The notes under the pieces: model-generated
Database searches by the model: none
What the model was told of the DNA's origin: nothing
Seen by the model: the letters and a program-made list of their open reading frames with translations, nothing else
Program-made: the position numbers and the translations under genes
Source: Nostoc sp. ATCC 53789
GTDB taxonomy: Bacteria > Cyanobacteriota > Cyanobacteriia > Cyanobacteriales > Nostocaceae
Direction of reading: 5' to 3'
Assembly: GCF_009873495.1 (NCBI RefSeq)
Contig: NZ_CP046703.1
Coordinates: 6,940,001-7,004,000, forward strand
DNA length: 64,000 nt
In this document: positions 51,757-62,314 of the stretch, one piece after another
Layout of the letters: each line of letters opens with the position of its first letter
Position numbering within the stretch: position 1 is the stretch's first letter

Positions 51757-54700
51757 ATGATTATCAGATTTTTACTCCGTTTGCACTATAAAATTGTCTA
51801 TTTCTTCCTTAGCGTCCTTGGCGTACTTGGCGGTTCATTAAAAAAAATTAGCCATTCCTCACGCCAGAAGAGAAGGATACAGTTTCTTCTTCTCTTTACA
51901 TTCATGCTAGCAATGACAGGATGTAATTTTTTTGGTATCAACTCAAGTAAAGAACAACTCCCAGCAGTATCCTCACTTACACCACCAAAATTACCAGACT
52001 GGATTGAACAAATTAGTCCTATTGGCGATGCAAAACCTCTCAACCAAATTCGCATCCGTTTTAAAGAAGCTTTAATTCCAGTTGAAAGTCTTGATAGTCC
52101 AGAACAACAGAAAATATTAGAAAAATTTGCCCTTTGGCCGCCTTTACCCGGTCAATTTCGCTTTTTAACACCGCGTATGGTAGGTTTTCAAGCTGAGAAA
52201 GCATTGCCAATAGCGACAAGATTTCAAGTCACTCTCAAAGCAGGTTTAGCTGATTTAAAAAATCATCGCTTAGATAAAGATTTACCTTGGACTTTCAATA
52301 CTGAATCTATCAACCTGACTAATTTACCCGGTGTCAATCCCATTGAAAAGGCTGATATTGAACCCATTGATTTACAACCAAAGCTACAGTTTACTTCCAA
52401 CGTAGAATTAAATTTAGCTTCTGTACAAGAAAAATTACAGTTAATTCCTGAAGGAAAAAATAAGGGTGTAGGCTTCAAAGTCGAATTAAATAAAGAAGAA
52501 AAACCAGTAAAAAATGAAGAAGATCCTTTAGAAAAATTTGACCCTTCAGCCCGCAATTGGATTTATAATCTTATTCCACAGCAAAATCTCGAAAAGGCAA
52601 CCCCTTATCGCCTAGTCTTTTCTCCTGGAATACGTCCTGCTTATGGCAATCTCCCTACAGAGAAAGAATTTGCTAGTAAGTTAGTAACCTATTCACCTTT
52701 AGCATTTCAGAAAATTAACTTTTACGGACAGCCAGATTCAGGTGGAACATTCGGACGATTTATTAAAGGCAGTCCCCAGCTAGAATTTAATAATGTCTTA
52801 TTGGCCGATTCAGCTAAAGAAAGTATTACTATTAATCCAGCACCAAAAGACATTTCGAGAATCATCCAAATAAATGATGAAGATAAAATTGTCGGCATCA
52901 ATACTTATGCGCTAGAACCAGCTAAAACTTATACAATTACTATCGGCGAAAATCTCAAAGATAAGTTTGGGCAGACTTTGGGTAAACCTGTAACACTTAA
53001 ATATGATACTGGAGATTTAGCCGGGGATATCTGGGTACCATCAGATTTAAATATTTTCCCCACAGATAAAAATTTACAGCTAAATATTACTACCGGAAAT
53101 CTACCAGAATCTAAATATAAAGCAGCTTATCGAGTAGTTAAACCGACAGATTTGGTTTATTTTAATAATAGTAGTGATTTATTACCACAACCTTCTGATT
53201 GGCAAAGCTTTAAGGTATCAGGTAAGAAGAATCAATCAGTAGATATTGCTGTTCCTCTCCGGGAAAAAATAAGTGCAGCTACGGGAATGTTAGCTTATGG
53301 AGTTCAAGCCCGTACTAATAAATATCAGGAAAATGGAAAGGAACTGTGGCGAGAACCTACCACTTATGGCTTAGTTGAATTGACGAATTTGGGCGTATTT
53401 ACTCAGTGGTTCCCTGATTCAGGCTTAATTCGCGTCAATCATCTAACAGATGGTTCGCCAGTTCAAGCGTCGGCTGTGGAAATTTATCAATCAAAATTAC
53501 AAGCAAAATCTCGCCCCGAACCAGTACCTTGCGCAACTGGTAAAACTGATGAAAATGGAATTTTTAGAATTGTTCGTGAAGGATTACAGCAATGTTATTC
53601 TGGCAATGAAAGTTCTAGTAAATCACCACAATTATTAGTAATTGCCCGTGAAAACCAAGATTGGGCATTCGCTAGAACTGAAGAATATAGCGGCGTTTAT
53701 GGCTATGGTATTGATGCAGGTTGGCAAGATAGTAAGCCAGAATCACGCGGGGTAATTTTTTCAGACAGACAGTTATATCAACCAGGCGAAAAAGCTTGGT
53801 TTACTGGTTTTGCTGGCTTACTGCAAAATGGCACAATCCAACAAGATAAAAATGCCGTTTACCAATTAACTTTGGTAAATCCTGATGGAGAAAAGACTAG
53901 CTTAGGTACGCAAACTACAAATGAATTTGGTACATTTTCTCTGGAATTGCCAATCAAAACTACTCAGCGCTTAGGCTACCATACAATCCAGGCTAAGGGT
54001 AAGAATGGACAAGAACTTTCTGGGGAATTTCGAGTGGCTGAGTTTAAGCCACCCAACTTTAAAGTCGAACTGAACTTAGATAAAGAATTTGCTTATATTG
54101 ACGATAAAGTTGATATTAATGCAACAAGCAATTATTTATTTGGTGCGCCTGTAGAAGGTGGAGAAGCAAAATACTTTATTACTCGTCAACAAGCTAATTT
54201 TATTCCCAAAGGTTGGGACGAATTTACTTTTGGTCGGCAGTGGTTATGGCCAGAAGAATCTCCTAGTGTCTCTAGTGATGTGTTGCAAAATAATACCCAA
54301 CTAGATGCTAATGGTAAAAGTAGTCAAACGGTAAGTGTGGCTAATGATTTACCATATCCCATGACTTACCAAGTAGATGTACAAGTTGCAGATGTTTCTA
54401 ATCTGTCTGTAGCGAATTCCAAAACTTTTACAGCCTTACCAAGTAATCGTCTCATTGGGTTAAAAAGTAATTTCATTACTAATGCTGGTAAAGCTTTTCC
54501 TATTGATGTGATTGTTACCGACCCTACAGGAAAACCGATAACAGGTCAACGAGTGCGTCTGGAATTACAAGAGATTAAATACAGCAGTGTCACTCAATTA
54601 GTAGAAGGTAGCCGAACGTCAAAAAATCAAGTTGAATATAAAACAGTTGGACAAACAGAAATTACATCTGCTAGTAATCCCCAATCGGTAAGTTTGACAG

Positions 54701-57582
54701 CACCAGAATCAGGTTCATACCGGATTAGAGTGAATTTTAGCGATGCAAAATCCGAATTAAGTGCCACAGATTTACAAATTTGGGCAACTGGACAAAATCC
54801 AGTATTTTGGGGTTCGAAAGAAAAAGATGTCTTAGAACTTAAATTAGATAAACAAGAGTTTAAACCTGGTGAAACTGCTACTGTACTAATTCAATCTCCC
54901 TATCCAGATGCAGAATTGTACTTTGCGGTGATTAAAGACAAACCCCTTTATCAACAAATTACCAAAGTTCAAGGAAGCGCACCACAAATTCAGTTTCAAG
55001 TTACACCAGAAATGCTGCCAAATGCAGCCATTGAAGCTGTATTAGTAAGACAAGGTAAATCCATCAGCCAAGTAGAAATAGGAACTTTAGATAACTTGGT
55101 GAAGATTGGTTTTGCACCTTTCAAAGTTAACTTAGAAGATAAGTATTTAAAACTTCAAGTTAAGCCAGTGCAAGCATCATTAGAACCTGGTGCAGAAGAA
55201 ACAGTACAACTGGAACTGAAGGATAATCAAGGAAATCCCACCAAAGGACAGTTTACAGTCATGGTGGTAAATGAAGCGGTGTTACAACTTTCTGGTTATC
55301 GTCCGCCAGATTTGGTGGATACAGTTTATGCAGAACAGACAATATCTACCCGCTTTAACGATAATCGCGCGGATGTCATATTACAACCGCAAGATGTAGC
55401 TAAACCAAAAGGTTGGGGTTATGGTGGTGGTTTCTCAACTGGTGCAGCTAATACTCGCACTCGCACCGATTTTAAAGCCTTAGCTTACTACAACGCTTCT
55501 GTACTTACTGATGCAAATGGTAATGCACAGATAACTTTTAAACTCCCGGATGATTTAACTACATGGCGGGTGATGGCTGTAGGCACCGATGGAAATCTGC
55601 GTTTCGGGAATGGGGACGCGACGTTTCTCACCACCAAGCCACTGCTAACTAATGCCATCTTGCCACAGTTTGCCCGTCCAGGCGATCGCATTCTCGCTGG
55701 TTTATCCGTCACCAACAACACCGGGAATACAGGAAATATCTCAATTAATGGCGAACTTAGCGGTACTCTGAAGTTTGCTGACAAAAACCCCACAACTACT
55801 GCTTTACAAACCAAAGCTGAATCTGCAACTCACGCTTATCGCTTTCCAATGGTGGCGGATAGCGTCGGAGTTGGTAAGGTTCGCTTTACCACTCAGCTAA
55901 ATGGTACAGCCGCAGATGCTTTTGAATTACCTTTGGAAATTAAGCCAGTTGAGATTACAGAACAAGTGGTTGAAACTGGTGTCACCGAAAAACAGGTGAA
56001 AATTCCCCTGAATGTTGATAAAAATACCTTCCCTGATGCGGGAGGTTTAGATATTCAGTTGGCGAGTACTTTAATACCGGAGATTCAAGCACCAGCAAAG
56101 CAGGTTTTAAAGGATAATGATTTGCCGTTTACAGAACCTGCTGCAAGTCAATTAATGATTGCGGCTAATTTGCAAACTATCGCCCAAAAATATGGCCAAA
56201 CTTTCGCAGAATTTAATCCTAGCCAACAAGCTAATTTAGCAATCGAACAATTACAAAAACTCCAAATAGCCGATGGTGGTTTTGCTGCTTTCCCCGGACA
56301 AGAAAAATCTGACCCTTGGGTTTCTGCTTATGCGGGTGAATCTTTGGCTAAAGCCAGTCAGGTGTTTCCTAATTTAGTCGATTCTGGAATGCTGTCTCGC
56401 CTCAAAACTTATCTGCAAAAAGTTCTAGCGAATCCTGGAGAATACGATTTTTGCAAACAACTACTCTGTAAAAGGCAACTGCAAATTAATGCTTTAATCG
56501 CCCTATCAGATTTAGGAGATAAACGCAATACTTTTCTCGCAGATATTTATGAACAGCGCAATAATTTTGATTTAGTAACTCAAATTAAACTAGCGCGATA
56601 TTTATCTCAATTCCCAGAATGGCAAGATGAATCTCAACAATTAGTAAACAAGCTGCAACAGAATATCTCTGAAACTGGCCGCACAGCAGTTGTGAGTTTA
56701 CCCAGCAGTTGGGGATGGATGAGTTCATCTACGACGACGCAAGCGCAAGCTTTACGCTTATTTATTGCCAAGAAAAGTAAACCCGAAGTTATAGATAAGT
56801 TATTCCAAAGTCTTCTCGCATTGCGCCGGGATGGTACATGGCAAACTAACTATAACAATGCCCAAGCATTAACAGCTTTGGTAGATTATAGTCAACTGCA
56901 ACCCACACCGCCGAATTTTGTTGCCACTGTGCAATTAGCAAGTAATAAGTTAGGAGAAAATCGCTTTGATGGCTACAAAAATCCTAGCTTACAACTAATT
57001 GTGCCGATGAATCTATTACCTCGTGGTCGTAATGATTTAACGCTGCAAAAAACAGGTAATGGCACTTTACACTATCTGGTTGCTTATAATTATCGCTTGC
57101 AGGGAAATCAACCAGGCAGATTTAACGGGTTACGCATAACGCGAGGAATTAGTCAAGTAAATGAAGAGAAAGTTTTACAAAAAACGGGGATTTACGCTTT
57201 CGATAGACCCTTGACTTTAGCTTCTGGACAGGTGTTTGATATTGGTTTAGAAATCATCGCCGATCGCAGCGTGGATCATATAGTAATTAAAGATCCTTTA
57301 CCAGCAGGTTTTGAGGCGGTGGATGCAAGTTTCCAAACTACTACGGCTGCATTACAAGCAAAAGCCGATAGCTGGGAACTTGGGTTTAAGAATGTGTACC
57401 GCGATCGCATTATCGCCTATGCTGACCACCTGGAACCAGGAGTTTATAGCCTGCATTACTTAGTTCGTTCTGTCACCCCTGGCACATTTTCCTGGCCTGG
57501 TGCAGAAATTCACCTGCAATATGCACCAGAAGAATTTGGGCGTACTGCTGAGTCTACATTGATATTGGAGGATGGAAAATGA
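51757..57582 (+). CDS. Bacterial alpha-2-macroglobulin lipoprotein, thioester motif absent
   Basis: 1941 residues, the size of the YfhM/ECAM family. The signal sequence (RQKRRIQFLLLFTFMLAMTGC) ends in a lipobox, so it is membrane-anchored in the periplasm. Multiple MG domains follow; diagnostic stretches are RGVIFSDRQLYQPGEKAWFTG (MG3/4), the bait-region neighbourhood, DLTTWRVMAVGTDGNLRFGNGDATFLTTKPLLTNAILPQFARPGD, and the C-terminal ISQVNEEKV...LPAGFEAVD. The thioester site normally reads (Y)PxxCxEQ; here it is LPFTEPAASQL (~1455-1465), so it cannot form a covalent protease trap. The N-terminus up to KKIS looks like translated repeat (LSVLGVLGGS), and the true start may be later. Paired with PBP1C, it probably guards the periplasm when peptidoglycan is breached. 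Confidence 0.92.
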   Translation: MIIRFLLRLHYKIVYFFLSVLGVLGGSLKKISHSSRQKRRIQFLLLFTFMLAMTGCNFFGINSSKEQLPAVSSLTPPKLPDWIEQISPIGDAKPLNQIRIRFKEALIPVESLDSPEQQKILEKFALWPPLPGQFRFLTPRMVGFQAEKALPIATRFQVTLKAGLADLKNHRLDKDLPWTFNTESINLTNLPGVNPIEKADIEPIDLQPKLQFTSNVELNLASVQEKLQLIPEGKNKGVGFKVELNKEEKPVKNEEDPLEKFDPSARNWIYNLIPQQNLEKATPYRLVFSPGIRPAYGNLPTEKEFASKLVTYSPLAFQKINFYGQPDSGGTFGRFIKGSPQLEFNNVLLADSAKESITINPAPKDISRIIQINDEDKIVGINTYALEPAKTYTITIGENLKDKFGQTLGKPVTLKYDTGDLAGDIWVPSDLNIFPTDKNLQLNITTGNLPESKYKAAYRVVKPTDLVYFNNSSDLLPQPSDWQSFKVSGKKNQSVDIAVPLREKISAATGMLAYGVQARTNKYQENGKELWREPTTYGLVELTNLGVFTQWFPDSGLIRVNHLTDGSPVQASAVEIYQSKLQAKSRPEPVPCATGKTDENGIFRIVREGLQQCYSGNESSSKSPQLLVIARENQDWAFARTEEYSGVYGYGIDAGWQDSKPESRGVIFSDRQLYQPGEKAWFTGFAGLLQNGTIQQDKNAVYQLTLVNPDGEKTSLGTQTTNEFGTFSLELPIKTTQRLGYHTIQAKGKNGQELSGEFRVAEFKPPNFKVELNLDKEFAYIDDKVDINATSNYLFGAPVEGGEAKYFITRQQANFIPKGWDEFTFGRQWLWPEESPSVSSDVLQNNTQLDANGKSSQTVSVANDLPYPMTYQVDVQVADVSNLSVANSKTFTALPSNRLIGLKSNFITNAGKAFPIDVIVTDPTGKPITGQRVRLELQEIKYSSVTQLVEGSRTSKNQVEYKTVGQTEITSASNPQSVSLTAPESGSYRIRVNFSDAKSELSATDLQIWATGQNPVFWGSKEKDVLELKLDKQEFKPGETATVLIQSPYPDAELYFAVIKDKPLYQQITKVQGSAPQIQFQVTPEMLPNAAIEAVLVRQGKSISQVEIGTLDNLVKIGFAPFKVNLEDKYLKLQVKPVQASLEPGAEETVQLELKDNQGNPTKGQFTVMVVNEAVLQLSGYRPPDLVDTVYAEQTISTRFNDNRADVILQPQDVAKPKGWGYGGGFSTGAANTRTRTDFKALAYYNASVLTDANGNAQITFKLPDDLTTWRVMAVGTDGNLRFGNGDATFLTTKPLLTNAILPQFARPGDRILAGLSVTNNTGNTGNISINGELSGTLKFADKNPTTTALQTKAESATHAYRFPMVADSVGVGKVRFTTQLNGTAADAFELPLEIKPVEITEQVVETGVTEKQVKIPLNVDKNTFPDAGGLDIQLASTLIPEIQAPAKQVLKDNDLPFTEPAASQLMIAANLQTIAQKYGQTFAEFNPSQQANLAIEQLQKLQIADGGFAAFPGQEKSDPWVSAYAGESLAKASQVFPNLVDSGMLSRLKTYLQKVLANPGEYDFCKQLLCKRQLQINALIALSDLGDKRNTFLADIYEQRNNFDLVTQIKLARYLSQFPEWQDESQQLVNKLQQNISETGRTAVVSLPSSWGWMSSSTTTQAQALRLFIAKKSKPEVIDKLFQSLLALRRDGTWQTNYNNAQALTALVDYSQLQPTPPNFVATVQLASNKLGENRFDGYKNPSLQLIVPMNLLPRGRNDLTLQKTGNGTLHYLVAYNYRLQGNQPGRFNGLRITRGISQVNEEKVLQKTGIYAFDRPLTLASGQVFDIGLEIIADRSVDHIVIKDPLPAGFEAVDASFQTTTAALQAKADSWELGFKNVYRDRIIAYADHLEPGVYSLHYLVRSVTPGTFSWPGAEIHLQYAPEEFGRTAESTLILEDGK

Positions 57583-57772
57583 ATGATTTTTAATCATTAC
57601 ATTGTAATTGAAGCATGAAAATTTGAAAGGAGCGATCATGCGATCGCCCACACCAACCACCTAAAACCAGGTGTATATTGGCAACCTGTTATACAGTAGA
57701 TGCTGTGCTGTTGGAATGATGAAAAGTTCACCACATAACAAGCAGCATCTGGTATTGCTTTTATGAGTAATT

Positions 57773-58033
57773 TCAGGATTTCTCTGGTGGTTCCTCACCA
57801 ATGAACAATGCTTTTTTACTGCGCTTCAACTGTTTCCAAAGTGCTTTAATTTGTTTGTAAGCATCTTCTGGTTCAAGCTTTCCAGATGTTTCTAGACTGG
57901 TAATATAGCTAACTTTGTGAGCAAATTCTTGAAGGTTGGCATTAAATACTAAATTCTCTGGCTTAACTTGACCATAATAGCGACTACGAAGGTAAAGAAA
58001 TTTGTTTTTGTCGTTAATATTAGACTCGTCCAT
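57773..58033 (-). CDS. Small conserved cyanobacterial hypothetical protein
   Basis: 86 residues, mostly helical: MDESNINDKNKFLYLRSRYY, then GQVKPENLVFNANLQEFAHKVSYITSLETSGKLEPEDAYKQIKALWKQLKRSKK. It resembles a short cyanobacterial family of unknown function with FLxxRxxYxGxxxPxNLxFxxNLQEFA (I believe DUF7219, from memory). No membrane segment. It is convergent with the macroglobulin gene; role unknown. Confidence 0.75.
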   Translation of the reverse strand: MDESNINDKNKFLYLRSRYYGQVKPENLVFNANLQEFAHKVSYITSLETSGKLEPEDAYKQIKALWKQLKRSKKALFIGEEPPEKS

Positions 58034-58488
58034 TACTTCACCCCCAATAAGTGACTTTTAGCAACGATAATCACAACAAAGATCGCTTCAATGAAGAAAT
58101 TGCCGCAATTATTGTGAACGATGAGTGAGTCTAAAAGGGAACACAAAATAAATTATACAGCAACTAGCTATTTATTAGCTGTGATGATAGTAAGACTTTT
58201 GAATCATGCACATTAAGCTTAGACTATACCAGTTTCTGGTAATAATGTTGCAAGATTGAGTGGCTCTAAGCTTTCTATGTCCTCTGGATTAGCCTACAGC
58301 AAGCCGCTTCTAGGGTTGAAGTTGCTCATGAAATAATATAGGCGTAAACTAAATTCCCCTGCTTAACACTGGGGAATTATGTTAGGGCGATGTCCATCTC
58401 TCTCCTACCACCGTTTGCCAATCATCGCTGCAATAACTCCAGCACACCGAAAGAACATCGGTAGTTATACAAGAGATACAACCCAACT
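58034..58488. other. Intergenic region without a supported gene
   Basis: 455 nt. An inverted repeat near 58353-58378 (ATTCCCC...GGGGAAT) and a partial GC-rich dispersed repeat near 58290 are the only structures seen. Confidence 0.45.
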
Positions 58489-60510
58489 TTAAGGTAAAGA
58501 GTCAGTTGATGTTATTCCTGACTGCTGAAAATTCTGAATAGGAATTTCAATTTGAAATTCAGTTCCCTTACCTAATGCAGAGATACAATTTAGTTTTCCC
58601 TGGTGCTTTTCGACAATAATCTGATGACTGATTGATAACCCTAAACCAGTTCCTTGACCAACAGGTTTAGTAGTGAAAAAGGGATTAAAAATCTGTTCCT
58701 GAATCTCTGACTTCATACCAGGGCCATTATCTTTGATACTAATTAAAAGCCTCTCGTTGTCTACAACTAAAGTTTTTATTTGAATAGTTGGTATCTTATT
58801 TGCAGACTGCCAAAATTGCATATTATCCTTTAAGGCATAAATTGCATTATTGATAATATTCATAAAAACCTGATTCAACTGGTTGGCATAACAACTAATC
58901 TTAGGCAGTTGACCATATTCTTTAACTATCTGAATATCAGGTAATTTATTTGGTAGCGTCAACTGATGATTTAGAATCATCAATGTATTATCTATGCCTT
59001 CATGAATATCTACAGATTTAATTTTTGCTTCATCTAGTCGTGAGAAGTTGCGTAAGCCCAGAACAATATCTGTAATTCGCTCACTACCTGTACTCATAGA
59101 TGCCATTAACTTAGGCAAATCGTCACACAAATACTCTAGTTCGATAGATTTTATTTTGGTTTCTATGGTGGGATTTATTTGGGGATACTGCTCTTGAAAA
59201 ACCGCAATTAAATCTAGTAAATCATTGATATACTGATTTGCATATCTGAGATTACCAGCAATAAAACTCACTGGATTGTTAATCTCATGGGCAATGCCTG
59301 CTACCATTTGTCCTAGACTTGACATTTTTTCACTATGAACCAGTTGAGCTTGTGTTTTTTGTAAGTCTAGCAAAGCCTTTCTTAATTCCGATGTTCGTTC
59401 TAAAACCTTTCGTTCTAACTCATTGTTAGCCTTTTGTAACGCTGCTGCGGCTCTGTAGGTTTCTGTAGCAATACTGGCAATATGGGTGGCAGTTTTCAGA
59501 ATTTCTAGATGATGCTGAGTTGGATGACAAGGAAATTTATGAGATATAGCAAATGTCCCTAAAACTTCACCAGTTTGCGAAGTAAAAGGTGATGACCAAC
59601 AAGCTCTGATGTTATAACTCAAAGCGAAATCTCGGAAATCAGCCCATAAAGGATCATTAGCAATATCGGTAGCAAATACTGAATCTCCTCTATAAGCAGC
59701 AGTACCACAAGAACCACAACATTCACCAATCATCAAACCATCAACACCCTTAGCAAATTCTTCTGGGAGAGTAGGTGCTGCTCCTCCCCGTAACTGCCGC
59801 TTGTCTTCATCTACAACTAAAATGGAGCAATATGCCCCAGGTAATTGTTGCTCTAGCAAGATACAAAGATTGTTAAAAATTTCATATAGGTTGACTCCAA
59901 ACGCAACTTGTTCTAAAACTTGGCTTTGAGTGTAAACTAACGCTTCTGAACGCTTGCGTTCAATCGCTGTTGCTAAAATATGGGTTATAGATTGTAAAAA
60001 ATGAACATCATCTGAAGAAAAAGTTCTGGACTCAGTAGCATAGACTTCTAGCAAACCTAAAGGCTTACTCTCACCCGGAATTAGCACACTCAAACCAGTA
60101 ACGCTATCTGGCGGAGAAGGAATAGTTAAATCATCGATCTGACAATTGGGTGTGTTACAATTAACAACTAGCTGAGTATTATCCAATAATTTTTGTACTT
60201 GCTGATTAGTTGTGACATTAATATCAGCAGAGTCTGTTTCTAAAGGTTTCTCCCCAACACTAGCTACTTGACGCAAAGCATTACTATCTGAAAGTACTTG
60301 CCAGATTCTACTGTATTTAACATTGAGTATTTGAGCAACTAAACTAACTGTATCTTGGAACAAATATGATAATTCTAGTCCTGACAGTGCTTTTTGCCCA
60401 AGTGCATTTACTGCGGATTGATAGCTGAAATTCATCGAGGAATTATCAAAATCATGCCAGTTATTGTTTGACTGAGTTGTTTTGCTTGATGTCTGTAAAT
60501 TTAAGTTCAT
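58489..60510 (-). CDS. Two-GAF soluble sensor histidine kinase
   Basis: 673 residues, no membrane helix. The first GAF domain (~30-185) has QILNVKYSRIWQVL and GLSVLIPG...PLGLLEVYA. The second (~195-355) has Cys-rich GLMIGECCGSCGTAAYRGDSVFATDI and ACWSSPFTSQTGEVLGTFAISHKFPCHP; its cysteines could bind a cofactor or sense redox. A coiled coil leads to HisKA (IAHEINNPVSFI) and HATPase (VFMNIINNAIYAL, DNGPGM, FFTTKPVG, GTGLGLSIS). The kinase core is paralogous to that at 43125. The GECCGSCGTAAYRG sequence is typical of GAF domains in PAS/GAF kinases. No partner regulator nearby. Confidence 0.93.
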   Translation of the reverse strand: MNLNLQTSSKTTQSNNNWHDFDNSSMNFSYQSAVNALGQKALSGLELSYLFQDTVSLVAQILNVKYSRIWQVLSDSNALRQVASVGEKPLETDSADINVTTNQQVQKLLDNTQLVVNCNTPNCQIDDLTIPSPPDSVTGLSVLIPGESKPLGLLEVYATESRTFSSDDVHFLQSITHILATAIERKRSEALVYTQSQVLEQVAFGVNLYEIFNNLCILLEQQLPGAYCSILVVDEDKRQLRGGAAPTLPEEFAKGVDGLMIGECCGSCGTAAYRGDSVFATDIANDPLWADFRDFALSYNIRACWSSPFTSQTGEVLGTFAISHKFPCHPTQHHLEILKTATHIASIATETYRAAAALQKANNELERKVLERTSELRKALLDLQKTQAQLVHSEKMSSLGQMVAGIAHEINNPVSFIAGNLRYANQYINDLLDLIAVFQEQYPQINPTIETKIKSIELEYLCDDLPKLMASMSTGSERITDIVLGLRNFSRLDEAKIKSVDIHEGIDNTLMILNHQLTLPNKLPDIQIVKEYGQLPKISCYANQLNQVFMNIINNAIYALKDNMQFWQSANKIPTIQIKTLVVDNERLLISIKDNGPGMKSEIQEQIFNPFFTTKPVGQGTGLGLSISHQIIVEKHQGKLNCISALGKGTEFQIEIPIQNFQQSGITSTDSLP

Positions 60511-60937
60511 AAACGGATATATTATTTGTTCTGCGTATCTAATAGTTCCCTAAAAAACTTAGAATATCTATCTACTTTTCAAAACTTTAAGATAATGGAA
60601 TATTTATAAATCAAAGATAAAGTAGGTTAAGCACATCTAAAATAATCTTGACAAAAGCATTTGCTCATGTGTGAAAACAATAATCAGATTTATCTTTGAT
60701 AAGCTGTTCCACATTTAAATTGCATATACTGGGCGGGCAGGATGCCCACCCCACAAGAGTTATATTTAATTCGATGATGCAAATTAGATGTTTTTTAGCT
60801 TATGATGTCCGGTTAATTACTGTTGATATGTTATTGCTTTTGCCCTTGGCCTATCTTCTCCGCAATAAGAAGGGTACAAAACAAAGTAAGCAGTTAAAGA
60901 TTTAGCTGGCACATTTTCAGATTCCGCACAAATCATA
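60511..60937. other. Intergenic region with dispersed repeats
   Basis: Holds a hairpin-like dispersed repeat near 60731-60757 (GGGCGGGCAGGATGCCCACCCC) and, at 60801-60820, a solo copy of the end of the MITE-like element found at 26867. No supported gene; the 69-codon frame at 60696 is built from these repeats. Confidence 0.5.
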
Positions 60938-62146
60938 TTATTTTACAACTACCCATTGCGTGACAGGTGCCATTGCCCGCCAGCCCAAAAATTTCCCAAT
61001 AGGTTCTGCCCGTTGAATAGCAACACGAGTTAAATCGCCACCGACTTGTTTATGCCATTGAAATAAAGTTTGCTCACCCTCTACCGTCACCACATTTGCC
61101 ACCAAACGCCCACCTGGCCGCAGTGCTTCCCAGCAAATATCAAAAAGTCCCGTTGCTGTCACTCCACCACCAATAAAAATGGCATCTGGTGCTGGCAAGT
61201 CTTTCAGGGCATGGGGCGCTTTCCCTTCAATGATTTGCAGATTTGGAGTACCAAGAGTGGCGGCATTATCGGCAATATAGAGTAGTCTAGATGAATTTTG
61301 CTCGATCGCGATCGCTCGACATCGAGCATTACTCCGCATCCATTCAATAGAAATTGAGCCACAACCCGCGCCAACATCCCACAACAACGCTCCCGGTGTG
61401 GGTGCTAAAGCTGCTAGAGTGATTGCCCTAACCTCACGCTTCGTTAACTGTCCATCGTGGTGGTAGGCGTTATCTGGTAATCCTGGTAATCTTGGTAAAG
61501 GAATAACCCCAGCATCAGCAATACAATAAACTGCGATCGCATTCAAAGGCGCAATTTCAGTCTCACTCCAAGATGTAGCTGTGCCTTCTATGATTCTTTC
61601 ATGATTGCCGCCCATACGCTCCAAGACGGTAATTTTGCTGCCACCATAGCCGCGATTTGTCAAAATTTTCGCAACAATGGCGGGTGTGTCCTTCCCTTCG
61701 CTCAAAATCAACAGTCGCGCTTTTGGGTAAATGTAAGACTGGAGTAGGGAGGATGGACGACCATTTAAACTCAAGGTTTCTACCTCAGTTAAAGACCATC
61801 CCACCCTGGCACAAGCAAGGCTAAAAGCTGAAGGCGCGGGGATAATCGTCATTTCAGAAATGGGAATTCGCCGCATCAAGGTGACACCAATGCCGTAACA
61901 CATAGGATCGCCGCTTGCGAGTACGCAGATTGACTGACCCCGACGCTGGATGATTTCTTCTACAGAAGTGCTAATGGGAGATGTCCAGACTAGTTTCTCA
62001 CGTTGATCGTCTGTAGGGAGCATGGATAAATGGCGATCGCCTCCGACGATTACTTTCGCTTGATCGACTAGAGAACGAGCCATCGCACTTAACCCCTGTA
62101 ATCCATCTTCCCCAATGCCGACGATAGAAAGCCATTTCTCTGTCAT
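60938..62146 (-). CDS. cobL: Precorrin-6Y C5,15-methyltransferase (CobL/CbiET)
   Basis: 402-residue fusion for corrin-ring synthesis in the B12 pathway. The N-terminal CbiE-type methyltransferase (SIVGIGEDGLQGLS, ICVLASGDPMCYGIG, IIPAPSAFSLACARVGW) is joined to a C-terminal CbiT-type methyltransferase (LTKREVRAITLAAL, LLWDVGAGCGSISIEW, AIFIGGGVT). It adds methyl groups at C5 and C15 and decarboxylates the C12 acetate. No other cob genes or B12 riboswitch are visible nearby. ispH lies upstream on the same strand at 168 nt. Confidence 0.95.
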   Translation of the reverse strand: MTEKWLSIVGIGEDGLQGLSAMARSLVDQAKVIVGGDRHLSMLPTDDQREKLVWTSPISTSVEEIIQRRGQSICVLASGDPMCYGIGVTLMRRIPISEMTIIPAPSAFSLACARVGWSLTEVETLSLNGRPSSLLQSYIYPKARLLILSEGKDTPAIVAKILTNRGYGGSKITVLERMGGNHERIIEGTATSWSETEIAPLNAIAVYCIADAGVIPLPRLPGLPDNAYHHDGQLTKREVRAITLAALAPTPGALLWDVGAGCGSISIEWMRSNARCRAIAIEQNSSRLLYIADNAATLGTPNLQIIEGKAPHALKDLPAPDAIFIGGGVTATGLFDICWEALRPGGRLVANVVTVEGEQTLFQWHKQVGGDLTRVAIQRAEPIGKFLGWRAMAPVTQWVVVK

Positions 62147-62314
62147 ACTAATTCATAATTAATTCTTTATCGATTTATTGAATTTCTCATAAATTTTAAA
62201 AATAGTGAACACTACTACTTTCTTAAGCTACTTTTGAGGGTTAGTAGTAAGGACTTCAGTCTTTATTTTTTCAGCACTCAATTCCTTACTAATAACTTGC
62301 TTACTTGATCACTG

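Noticed and set aside
60696..60905. 69-codon plus-strand frame
   Set aside because: Composed largely of dispersed repeats (GGGCGGGCAGG and the MITE end), with no ribosome site.
60938..62314. Cobalamin riboswitch near cobL
   Set aside because: Looked for the B12-box and conserved stems upstream of cobL; none seen in the 168-nt gap.
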